Shown here: in pieces, positions 35,577-43,102 of the stretch
Layout of the letters: each line of letters begins with the position of its first letter
Position numbering within the stretch: position 1 is the first letter of the stretch
NCBI RefSeq assembly: GCF_001939045.1
Contig: NZ_MKIM01000028.1
Location: forward strand, 434,001 to 498,000
Source: Rhizobium oryziradicis
GTDB lineage: Bacteria; Pseudomonadota; Alphaproteobacteria; Rhizobiales; Rhizobiaceae
Direction: 5' to 3'
DNA length: 64,000 nt
Position numbers and translations under genes: made by a program
The notes under the pieces: model-generated
The model's database searches: none
Told to the model about the DNA's origin: nothing
What the model saw: the letters and a program-made list of their open reading frames with translations, nothing else

Positions 35577-38500
35577 ATGCATCTTCTGGCCGCCCAGCAA
35601 GGCTCGATTGTGGATGGAGATGAGGCAATAGACCTTGGCCAAACGCCGGGAGATATTGTGTTTTTATCGGCTGCCGACACCGAGCTTTCAGCGCTTGCTG
35701 CGGCTTTGTCGCGGCGCGAGGCGTCCACCCGCTGGCGGCTTGCCAGCCTGATGGCATTGAAACACCCCATGTCGGTGGACACCTATATTGAGCGCACGGC
35801 CCGCCATGCGAAATTGATTGTAGTGCGGGCGTTGGGTGGGGCAAGCTATTTTCACTATGTGCTGGAAGGGCTTTTTGCTTGCGCGCAGCGCTCAAACGCC
35901 GCCATCGTCGTGCTCCCCGGCGATGACAAGCCGGATGCCGGGCTGGATGGATTTTGCAATGTCGTGGCGGCGGATGTTTCAGCGCTTTGGGGCTATTTGA
36001 TCGAAGGCGGAGATTGTAACGCGCTGAATTTTATCACTTATGCCGAAGCGATTGTGCGGGGTTCCGAAAAGCCACAGCCGGCAATGCCTTTGCTGAAGGC
36101 TGGCCTGTGGTGGCCGGGGCGCGGGGCTATTGGTGTGGAGCAATGGGCGGAGCTGGTGGCTGGTGGTTTACCCCCCTCTGTCCTGCCGGACATCTCCCCC
36201 TCAAGGGGGGGGAATGGCCCGACGAAGCCCCTCGATTCCTCTTCAGCCTCAAGGAATGTCGATACAGATGCGCAAGATGCATCATCCCTGATCTCCCCCC
36301 CTGAGAGGGAGATGGCTGGCAAGCCAGAGGGGGGGGGTATTCTCGCTCGAAGGCCAACCGCCGCCATCTGCTTCTACCGCGCTCTGGTGCAAAGCGGCGA
36401 GACGGCACCCGTGGAAGCGCTCATAGACGCGCTCAGAGCTGAGGGGCTCAACCCGCTCCCCGTTTTTGTCTCTAGCCTTAAAGATGCGGTTTCGGTCGAA
36501 ACCCTGCGCTCAATTTTCACCCAAGCCAAGCCCGATGTGGTGCTGAACGCCACCGGCTTTGCCGTCTCGGCTCCCGGCTCTGAAAACCCATCCACCGTCT
36601 TGGACGAGGGTGGTGCGGTGGTACTGCAAACCCTGTTTTCATCGTCACAGCGGTCCACTTGGGAGGCTTCAACCCAAGGGCTGACGGCGCGGGATCTGGC
36701 CATGAACGTGGCACTTCCCGAGGTGGATGGCCGGGTGCTGACGCGGGCGGTATCGTTTAAATCGCAGGCCCGCTATGATGCGCGGGTGGAGACCAATCTG
36801 GTCAGTCATGAGCCGGATCAAGGTCGGGTTGATTTTGTGGCAAAGCTTGCCGCCAACTGGGCGCGGCTTCGCAAAACGCCAGCGCCTGAGCGCAACATTG
36901 CCCTGATCATGGCCAATTACCCTAATCGTGATGGCCGTTTGGGCAATGGCGTTGGGCTGGATACGCCAGCGGGTAGCATGGAAGTCTTGCGGGCGTTGAA
37001 GGCACAAGGCTATGTTGTTGATGGCTTACCCTTGAACGGCGACGCCTTGATGGATGCCTTGATGGCCGGGCCAACCAATGCCGCAACCGATGGTCGGGTG
37101 GTCCGTGAACGGCTTTCTCTCGATGATTATCGGGCTTTCTTTGCATCTCTTCCCGTTTCGATCCAGCAGGCTGTTTCCGCTCGCTGGGGTGATGCAGAGA
37201 CCGACCCTTTCTTTCTGAACGGCGCATTTGCCCTGCCATTGATGCGCTTTGGCAATATCATGGTCGGTATTCAGCCCGCGCGCGGCTATAATATTGATCC
37301 CAAGGAGAGCTATCACTCGCCCGATCTGGTGCCGCCCCACGGTTATTTTGCCTTCTACGCCTTTTTGCGTGAGACGTTTGAAGCGCATGCGGTGATTCAT
37401 ATGGGCAAGCACGGCAATCTCGAATGGCTGCCGGGCAAAGCGTTGGCGCTCTCCGAGAGCTGTTATCCCGAGGCCATCTTTGGCCCCATGCCGCATCTTT
37501 ATCCGTTCATCGTCAACGATCCGGGCGAGGGCACGCAGGCCAAGCGCCGTACCAGTGCGGTGATTATCGACCATCTGACACCGCCGCTCACACGGGCCGA
37601 AACCTATGGCCCCTTGAAAGATCTCGAAGCGCTGGTGGATGAATATTATCAGGCAGCCGGTGGCGATCCGCGGCGGTTGAAATTGCTGAAACAGCAGATT
37701 CTCGATCTGGTGGCCGATATTGGTTTGGATGAGGACGCAGGCATTGCCAAAGATGATGCCGATGACATGGCCTTTTCCAAGCTGGATGCCTATCTCTGCG
37801 ACCTCAAGGAAATGCAGATCCGTGATGGCCTGCATATTTTTGGCGTCGCCCCTAAGGGGCGTTTGCTGACAGATCTGGTGGTGGCTTTGGCGCGGGTGCC
37901 GCGCGGGCTGGGGCAGGGTGGCGATGCCAGTTTGCAACGTGCCATTGTCATCGATGCCGGGCTTGCCGCCTTTGATCCACTAGATTGCGTCTTTTCTGAT
38001 CCATGGACAGGTGCAAAACCGGCTATTCTCAAGGCGTTGATCGACACACCTTGGCGTATCAAGGGGGATACAGTTGAGCGCATTGAAGTGCTTGCCGCAA
38101 AGCTCGTTTCCGGCGAGATGCCTTGTCCTGAGGATTGGCTCAAAACCCGCGCGGTGCTGGATGAGATTGAAGCGCGGCTGAAACCCGCTGTGGTCACATC
38201 CGGCCCTGCAGAGATAGCCGGGTTGCTCAATGGTCTTTCGGGACAGTTTGTGCCGCCCGGCCCATCGGGTGCACCCACGCGCGGAAGGCCCGATGTGTTG
38301 CCAACCGGGCGTAATTTCTACTCTGTCGATTGCAGGGCTGTGCCAACACCTGCGGCCTATGAGCTTGGCAAAAAATCTGCCGAGCTTTTGATTGCCCGCT
38401 ATGTCCAAGACCATGGCGAATGGCCAACATCGTTTGGCTTGACCGCCTGGGGCACATCCAATATGCGCACCGGCGGTGATGATATTGCTCAAGCGCTTTC

Positions 38501-39503
38501 GCTGATTGGCGTCAAACCCTTGTGGGACAATGCTTCACGAAGGGTGACGGGCTATGAAGTGATTCCCCAAGCCAAGCTGGGTCGTCCACGGGTGGATGTG
38601 ACTTTGCGCATCTCCGGCTTTTTTCGAGATGCTTTTCCAGAGCAAATTACTCTGGTTGATAAGGCTGTGCGGGCCGTGGGTGCGCTGGATGAGGACGAGG
38701 CTGACAACCCGATTGCCGCGCGTATCCGGGCCGAGACAGCACAATTTGAAGCGAAAGGCCTCACCACCAAGGAGGCAAAACGTCGCGCCGGATACCGCGT
38801 GTTTGGCTCCAAGCCCGGCGCTTATGGTGCTGGCCTGCAAGCCTTGATTGACGAAAAAGGCTGGGAGCGCCGCGCCGATCTGGCCGAGGCCTATCTGGTC
38901 TGGGGCTCTTATGCATATGGTGCTGGCGATGAAGGGCTCAATGAGCGTGGCCTGTTTGAGGAGCGTTTGCAAAGCATTGAAGCCGTGGTGCAAAATCAGG
39001 ATAATCGCGAGCACGATCTGCTCGACAGCGATGATTATTACCAGTTTGAAGGCGGCATGACGGCAGCGGTTGAGCAGCTCTCAGGTGCGCGCCCAACCAT
39101 CTACCACAACGATCATTCGCGGCCTGAAAAGCCGATTATCCGCACATTGGAAGAGGAAATCGCCCGCGTGGTGCGCGCCCGCGTCGTCAATCCCAAATGG
39201 ATTGAGGGCGTGATGCGCCATGGCTATAAGGGCGCGTTTGAAATTGCCGCGACTGTCGATTACCTGTTTGCTTTTTCGGCCACCACCGGCGCCGTGCGCC
39301 AACCGCATTTTGAAGCGGTTTACCGCGCTTTTGTGTTGGATGAGCGGGTGCGCGATTTTATGCTGGAGAAAAACCGGGCGGCGTTTCAAGAAATGTCGGA
39401 TAGGTTGCTGGAAGCCATAGATCGTGGTCTCTGGACCCCGAAAAGCAATTCTGCAAAATTCAATCTGTCAAAACTGCATTCTTTGGAGATGACCCATGAC
39501 TGA
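35577..39503 (+). CDS. cobN: Cobaltochelatase large subunit CobN, with an internal repeat-derived insert
   Basis: 1308-residue large subunit of the aerobic ATP-dependent cobaltochelatase, which inserts Co2+ into hydrogenobyrinic acid a,c-diamide together with CobS and CobT. Family segments include SYHSPDLVPPHGYFAFYAFL, HMGKHGNLEWLPGKALALSE near residue 605-625, and VDCRAVPTPAAYELGKKSAE. Around residues 199-254 the chain has a Pro/Ser/Gly-rich insert encoded by a palindromic element (36170-36338). Normal homology stops before it (WWPGRGAIGVEQWAELVAGG) and resumes after it (PTAAICFYRALVQSGETAPV), so the frame is kept. The gene overlaps cobO by 8 nt. cobS and cobT are not in the window. Confidence 0.96.
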   Translation: MHLLAAQQGSIVDGDEAIDLGQTPGDIVFLSAADTELSALAAALSRREASTRWRLASLMALKHPMSVDTYIERTARHAKLIVVRALGGASYFHYVLEGLFACAQRSNAAIVVLPGDDKPDAGLDGFCNVVAADVSALWGYLIEGGDCNALNFITYAEAIVRGSEKPQPAMPLLKAGLWWPGRGAIGVEQWAELVAGGLPPSVLPDISPSRGGNGPTKPLDSSSASRNVDTDAQDASSLISPPEREMAGKPEGGGILARRPTAAICFYRALVQSGETAPVEALIDALRAEGLNPLPVFVSSLKDAVSVETLRSIFTQAKPDVVLNATGFAVSAPGSENPSTVLDEGGAVVLQTLFSSSQRSTWEASTQGLTARDLAMNVALPEVDGRVLTRAVSFKSQARYDARVETNLVSHEPDQGRVDFVAKLAANWARLRKTPAPERNIALIMANYPNRDGRLGNGVGLDTPAGSMEVLRALKAQGYVVDGLPLNGDALMDALMAGPTNAATDGRVVRERLSLDDYRAFFASLPVSIQQAVSARWGDAETDPFFLNGAFALPLMRFGNIMVGIQPARGYNIDPKESYHSPDLVPPHGYFAFYAFLRETFEAHAVIHMGKHGNLEWLPGKALALSESCYPEAIFGPMPHLYPFIVNDPGEGTQAKRRTSAVIIDHLTPPLTRAETYGPLKDLEALVDEYYQAAGGDPRRLKLLKQQILDLVADIGLDEDAGIAKDDADDMAFSKLDAYLCDLKEMQIRDGLHIFGVAPKGRLLTDLVVALARVPRGLGQGGDASLQRAIVIDAGLAAFDPLDCVFSDPWTGAKPAILKALIDTPWRIKGDTVERIEVLAAKLVSGEMPCPEDWLKTRAVLDEIEARLKPAVVTSGPAEIAGLLNGLSGQFVPPGPSGAPTRGRPDVLPTGRNFYSVDCRAVPTPAAYELGKKSAELLIARYVQDHGEWPTSFGLTAWGTSNMRTGGDDIAQALSLIGVKPLWDNASRRVTGYEVIPQAKLGRPRVDVTLRISGFFRDAFPEQITLVDKAVRAVGALDEDEADNPIAARIRAETAQFEAKGLTTKEAKRRAGYRVFGSKPGAYGAGLQALIDEKGWERRADLAEAYLVWGSYAYGAGDEGLNERGLFEERLQSIEAVVQNQDNREHDLLDSDDYYQFEGGMTAAVEQLSGARPTIYHNDHSRPEKPIIRTLEEEIARVVRARVVNPKWIEGVMRHGYKGAFEIAATVDYLFAFSATTGAVRQPHFEAVYRAFVLDERVRDFMLEKNRAAFQEMSDRLLEAIDRGLWTPKSNSAKFNLSKLHSLEMTHD
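36170..36338. repeat. Palindromic (MITE-like) element inserted inside cobN
   Basis: Terminal arms: 36170-36199 (ACCCCCCTCTGTCC...ATCTCCC) and 36307-36338 (GGGAGATGGCTGG...), which are inverted repeats of about 30 nt. The inner part of each arm differs but stays self-complementary: GTCC-TGCC-GGAC on the left (36180-36191) and GGCT-GGCA-AGCC on the right (36314-36325). Inside is a further hairpin (CCCCCTCAAGGGGG near 36196-36209). TA lies on both flanks. C/G runs of six to nine make length variation likely. Similar ACCCCCCTCTG...GGGGAGAT sequences are familiar to me from intergenic regions of Rhizobiales genomes; here the element is translated. Confidence 0.8.
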
Positions 39504-40128
39504 AGACGCAACGCCCACATCTCCAGAAGATCTTGCCCGCCATGCCGAGAAAATGGCCAAGAAAAAAGCGGCCCGCGACAAAATCATGGCCACTAAAACC
39601 GGCGAAAAGGGCTTGATCATTGTTCACACCGGCAAAGGCAAGGGCAAGTCATCGGCAGCCTTCGGCATGATTTTTCGCCACATTGCCCATGGTAAAAAAT
39701 GTGCGGTGGTGCAGTTCATCAAAGGGGCCATGTCGACCGGAGAGCGCGATTTGATTCTGCGGCATTTCTCTGACCTGTGCGAATTTCACACAATGGGCGA
39801 GGGGTTTACCTGGGAAACACAAGACAAGGCCCGCGATGTGGCCATGGCAAAGACCGCATGGGAAAAGGCCAAGGATCTGATTCGCGATCCATCCAACTCC
39901 ATGGTCTTGCTCGACGAAATCAACATTGCCATTCGCTACGACTACATCGACTTGGGCGAGGTTGTCGCATTCTTGCGCGATGAAAAGCCGGCGATGACCC
40001 ATGTTGTTCTCACCGGCCGCAACGCCAAGGAAGAGCTGTTAGACATTGCCGATCTGGTAACGGAAATGGAATTGATCAAACATCCCTTCCGCTCCGGCAT
40101 CAAAGCGCAATTGGGCGTGGAATTTTAA
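39496..40128 (+). CDS. cobO: Cob(I)yrinic acid a,c-diamide adenosyltransferase CobO
   Basis: 210-residue CobA/BtuR/CobO-family enzyme that adds the 5'-deoxyadenosyl ligand to the corrin cobalt. The ATP-binding loop GKGKGKSS is at 46-53 within IIVHTGKGKGKSSAAFG; MVLLDEINIAIRYDYID (about 135-151) and VVLTGRNAKEELLDIADLVT are family signatures, and the C-terminus HPFRSGIKAQLGVEF is typical. It overlaps cobN (8 nt) and its TAA overlaps the next ATG (TAATG). Length is standard. Confidence 0.96.
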   Translation: MTEDATPTSPEDLARHAEKMAKKKAARDKIMATKTGEKGLIIVHTGKGKGKSSAAFGMIFRHIAHGKKCAVVQFIKGAMSTGERDLILRHFSDLCEFHTMGEGFTWETQDKARDVAMAKTAWEKAKDLIRDPSNSMVLLDEINIAIRYDYIDLGEVVAFLRDEKPAMTHVVLTGRNAKEELLDIADLVTEMELIKHPFRSGIKAQLGVEF

Positions 40129-40553
40129 TGACCCAGCATTGGGCGTTCTGGGCTTTTCTGTCGGCAGGCTTTGCCGCTCTTACAGCCATCTTTGGCAAAG
40201 TGGGCGTGGCGGGTGTTAATTCCGATCTCGCCACACTGATCCGCACAGTGGTTATTTTTGTGGTTTTGGTCGGCATTGTCACAGCCACCGGGCAATGGCA
40301 GGCACCGGCCTCCATCAATGCCAAGACATGGATTTTTATGGCACTTTCAGGCGTCGCCACCGGCGCATCGTGGATTGCCTATTACCGCGCTTTGAAGCTG
40401 GGCAATGCCTCGCAAGTGGCACCCGTCGATAAACTATCCATCGTCTTGGTGGTGATTTTTGGCGTGGTTTTTCTCGGCGAGAAAGTGTCGCTGGTCCATT
40501 GGACCGCAGTAACGCTCATTGCTGCTGGTGCAATTATATTGGCAGTGTTTTGA
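40128..40553 (+). CDS. Half-size EamA (4-TM) membrane protein coupled to cobO
   Basis: 141-residue membrane protein with four to five hydrophobic segments, equal to one EamA repeat rather than the usual two. Segments: about 5-25, 35-52, 66-86 (AKTWIFMALSGVATGASWIA) and 98-140 with the EamA ending VVFLGEKVSLVHWTAVTLIA. Such half-size members probably work as dimers. Its ATG overlaps the cobO stop (TAATG), and a strong terminator follows, so it is the last gene of the riboswitch operon. That suggests transport linked to corrinoid or cobalt metabolism, but the substrate is unknown. Confidence 0.8.
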   Translation: MTQHWAFWAFLSAGFAALTAIFGKVGVAGVNSDLATLIRTVVIFVVLVGIVTATGQWQAPASINAKTWIFMALSGVATGASWIAYYRALKLGNASQVAPVDKLSIVLVVIFGVVFLGEKVSLVHWTAVTLIAAGAIILAVF

Positions 40554-40560
40554 TGAAAAA

Positions 40561-40593
40561 GCCCGCCGGATGTGAAATCCGGCGGGCTTTTTT
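40561..40593. terminator. Bidirectional terminator, end of the cobalamin operon and of cpdB
   Basis: GCCCGCCGGA (40561-40570), loop TGTGAAA and TCCGGCGGGC (40578-40587): a perfect 10-bp stem with six T after it and five A before it. It serves the plus-strand cob operon, and on the minus strand the cpdB gene that ends at 40606. Confidence 0.92.
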
Positions 40594-40605
40594 CATCGCG
40601 GTTTA

Positions 40606-42594
40606 TCAGAGAACCAGGCGATACTTGGCAAAGCCGTCCGTGCCATTGCCAGCATCTTCAATTTTCGCACCCTTCACCTGTGCTGCAAAAGTCCGGCCTT
40701 TGGGGCCAGTCTGGAATGTGGCTGTGGTGCCGGGCAAGGCTGCGAATTTCCAGTTTCCATCGGCTTCCGGGTCAATGGTGCCCTTGGAGATGATGTAGCG
40801 CACAATCACGTCGCGGTTGGTGTCGGGGCCAACAAAGATCACCTTGTCGCTGGCAATCTCCGGGAAATGACCACCACCGCCTGCGCGATAATTGTTGGTG
40901 ACAACCACGAATTTCTGCGCCGGATCAATGGACTTGCCGTTAAAGCTCAGGTTCTTGATGCGGTTGGCATCGGGATTGATGGCCTTGCCATCCTTGTCAT
41001 ATTTCGTGGGCTGCGACAGATCAATCTCATAGGTCACGCCGTCAATCACGTCGTAATTATAGGATGGGAAGTCCAGATTGAGCAGCGCTTCATCCTTGGA
41101 GCCGGGCTTGATCTGATTGAACATGCCAGCCGACATTTCCAGCCAGTTTTTCACCTGCGCACCGGTGATCAGCACAGCCTGCACGGTGTTGGGGTAAAGA
41201 TAAAGGTCGGAGACGTTCTTGATAGCGATATCGCCCGCTGGAACATCGGTGTAATAATCGGCACCGCCGCGTCCACCGGCCTTGAAGGGGGCCGCAGCCG
41301 AGAGAACCGGATAATCCTTGTACTTCGTGTCCTTCAACATGTCCTTGATGTACCAGGTCTGGGCATTGGACACGATTTGCACCGATGGATCATCGGCCAC
41401 CAGAGCGAAATAGGAATAGAGCGGTGCCGAGGTCTTGCCCACCGGCGTGCGCACATAGGTCAGGGTTGCCTCGTGCTCGTCTTTTACGGCCGCAACAATC
41501 TTTGGCTCGTCTTTGGTGTCGGCAATGATTTTTTTGGCATCATCGCGGTGATAGATCGGCCGGGCTTCGCAAGTGAAATCAACGATCTTCCAGCTTTTGC
41601 CGTCTTTTTCCAGCATCAGATCAATCAGGCCCATATGCGAGCCCCAGAAGCCAGCCATAACGGCGGGCTTGCCCATCAGCGTGCCTTTAACCGGATCGGC
41701 ACCCTTGATACCGTCCCATGTTTTAGGGCCGGGGAACACCAGATGCTGGTGACCGGTGAAAATCGCGTCAATGCCGTCAACGCCTGCGAGATAGAGCGAG
41801 GCATTTTCCATTTTGTCGGTCTGGCTTGCACCATCAATGCCGGAGTGGGAGAGGGCGATGATAATGTCAGCACCCTGCTCTTTCATCACCGGCACCCACG
41901 CGCGGGCAGCCTCTACAATGTCGCGGGTCTGGGCTTTGCCTTCCAGATGGCCTGCATCCCACATCATGATCTGCGGTGGTACAAAGCCGATAAAGCCAAC
42001 CTTGATGGTGCTCTCAACACCGGCACCATCCTTGATTTTCTTGTCAATGATGGTGAAGGGCTTGAAGTAAAGCACATCATTCTTGGGGTCCGAGGCCAGC
42101 TCGCCCTTGGTCAGATTGGCGCAAACGATGGGGAATTTCGCAGCCGCCAGCGTGTTGAACATAAAGTCCAGGCCGTAGTTGAACTCGTGATTGCCTAGCG
42201 TGCCGCACTCATAGCCCAGCACGTTCATGGCCTTCATCACGGGATGCAGATCGCCGGCTTTGATGCCCTTTTTATAGGCCATATAATCGCCCATCGGGCT
42301 GCCCTGCAAAAGGTCGCCGTTGTCAATCAGCATGGAATTGCCTGCTTCGGCGCGAATCGAATCAATCAGCGATGCCGTGCGCGCCAGCCCCAACGTGTCG
42401 TTTGGCTTATCGGCATAGTAGTCGTAGGGCATCAGGTTGACGTGAATATCGGTGGTTTCCATCAGGCGCAAATGGGCCTGATTGCTGTTGGCGCGCGCGG
42501 CAAACGGGTGCAAGACCACCAGCGCACTGGCAGCAGCAAAACCACCAAGCAAAGATCGACGGGTAATAGGGTGCAGGTCAACGAGAGACGACAT
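40606..42594 (-). CDS. cpdB: 2',3'-cyclic-nucleotide 2'-phosphodiesterase / 3'-nucleotidase (CpdB type)
   Basis: 662-residue periplasmic phosphoesterase. ATG 42594 is preceded by AGGAG at 8 nt; 9 more codons are open upstream. The N-terminus has a Tat-type signal (TRRSLLGGFAAASALVVLHP). The metallophosphoesterase domain shows METTDIHVNLMPYDY near residue 50, IDNGDLLQGSPMGDY, GTLGNHEFNYGLD and FTGHQHLVFPG, which supply the dinuclear metal ligands. The 5'-nucleotidase C-terminal domain follows (NNYRAGGGGHFPE). It degrades 2',3'-cyclic nucleotides and 3'-nucleotides to scavenge phosphate and nucleosides. It is transcribed alone. Confidence 0.92.
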   Translation of the reverse strand: MSSLVDLHPITRRSLLGGFAAASALVVLHPFAARANSNQAHLRLMETTDIHVNLMPYDYYADKPNDTLGLARTASLIDSIRAEAGNSMLIDNGDLLQGSPMGDYMAYKKGIKAGDLHPVMKAMNVLGYECGTLGNHEFNYGLDFMFNTLAAAKFPIVCANLTKGELASDPKNDVLYFKPFTIIDKKIKDGAGVESTIKVGFIGFVPPQIMMWDAGHLEGKAQTRDIVEAARAWVPVMKEQGADIIIALSHSGIDGASQTDKMENASLYLAGVDGIDAIFTGHQHLVFPGPKTWDGIKGADPVKGTLMGKPAVMAGFWGSHMGLIDLMLEKDGKSWKIVDFTCEARPIYHRDDAKKIIADTKDEPKIVAAVKDEHEATLTYVRTPVGKTSAPLYSYFALVADDPSVQIVSNAQTWYIKDMLKDTKYKDYPVLSAAAPFKAGGRGGADYYTDVPAGDIAIKNVSDLYLYPNTVQAVLITGAQVKNWLEMSAGMFNQIKPGSKDEALLNLDFPSYNYDVIDGVTYEIDLSQPTKYDKDGKAINPDANRIKNLSFNGKSIDPAQKFVVVTNNYRAGGGGHFPEIASDKVIFVGPDTNRDVIVRYIISKGTIDPEADGNWKFAALPGTTATFQTGPKGRTFAAQVKGAKIEDAGNGTDGFAKYRLVL

Positions 42595-42713
42595 GGAAGG
42601 GCTCCTGGCAAGCGTTATCATCGCAAATCAGTTGCATTCCTATCATGACAGTCTGATGATGCTAAAGTGCAAATTCCTGAAAACAATCAAGATTGATCAG
42701 TTGGTCTTGTGCA

Positions 42714-43061
42714 TCACGACTTCAGCACGGGAATAACTTCGTGATGAAAATGCCGAAAGTAAGCCGTGACTTGCGCAACCGATTTGCTGTTTTGGCGAAA
42801 TTGAATGCCAAGCCTGCCGCCCTTGTTCCAGCACACGATGCCTTCCATCAAGCCGATGTCGTCATTCTCAACCTGAATCGTGCTGCCGGTGGCGGCGTGA
42901 AAGGCTGTGTAAAGCTCGACAGCCAGTCCTTTGCGGGAAATGTTGACAATCCGGCAATTGGCGAGCTGCTTCATATAGCGCACATTGCTGTCCATGCGCA
43001 CGCGGCTGCGCTCAACGCTTCGGATATCCGCTTTTAAAGTGTTTTCGCTGGCAACAGTCAC
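42714..43061 (-). CDS. PilZ-domain protein (cyclic di-GMP receptor candidate)
   Basis: 115-residue single-domain protein. The c-di-GMP-binding pair is present: an RxxxR (R14/R18 or R18/R22 in RSVERSRVR) and NISRKG, matching (D/N)xSxxG at N40-G45. The rest is the PilZ beta-barrel (GSTIQVENDDIGLMEGIVCW, RLGIQFRQ). The start codon is GTG at 43059-43061 behind GGGAGT. No effector domain is attached, so it must act on a partner. It is encoded alone; the GGDEF protein at 8.3-9.3 kb is a possible but unproven source of its ligand. Confidence 0.85.
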   Translation of the reverse strand: MTVASENTLKADIRSVERSRVRMDSNVRYMKQLANCRIVNISRKGLAVELYTAFHAATGSTIQVENDDIGLMEGIVCWNKGGRLGIQFRQNSKSVAQVTAYFRHFHHEVIPVLKS

Positions 43062-43102
43062 CTGAATATACTCCCGAGCTTATTTTTATCGATGTTAAAA
43101 AA

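Noticed and set aside
36170..36338. Possible frameshift or pseudogene in cobN because homology breaks near residue 199
   Set aside because: The frame stays open and CobN homology resumes in the same frame at about residue 255, so an in-frame insert explains the break.
40867..42198. 443-codon open frame on the plus strand opposite cpdB
   Set aside because: It is antisense to a clear CpdB gene, starts without a ribosome site, and its His/Ile/Val-rich translation matches nothing.
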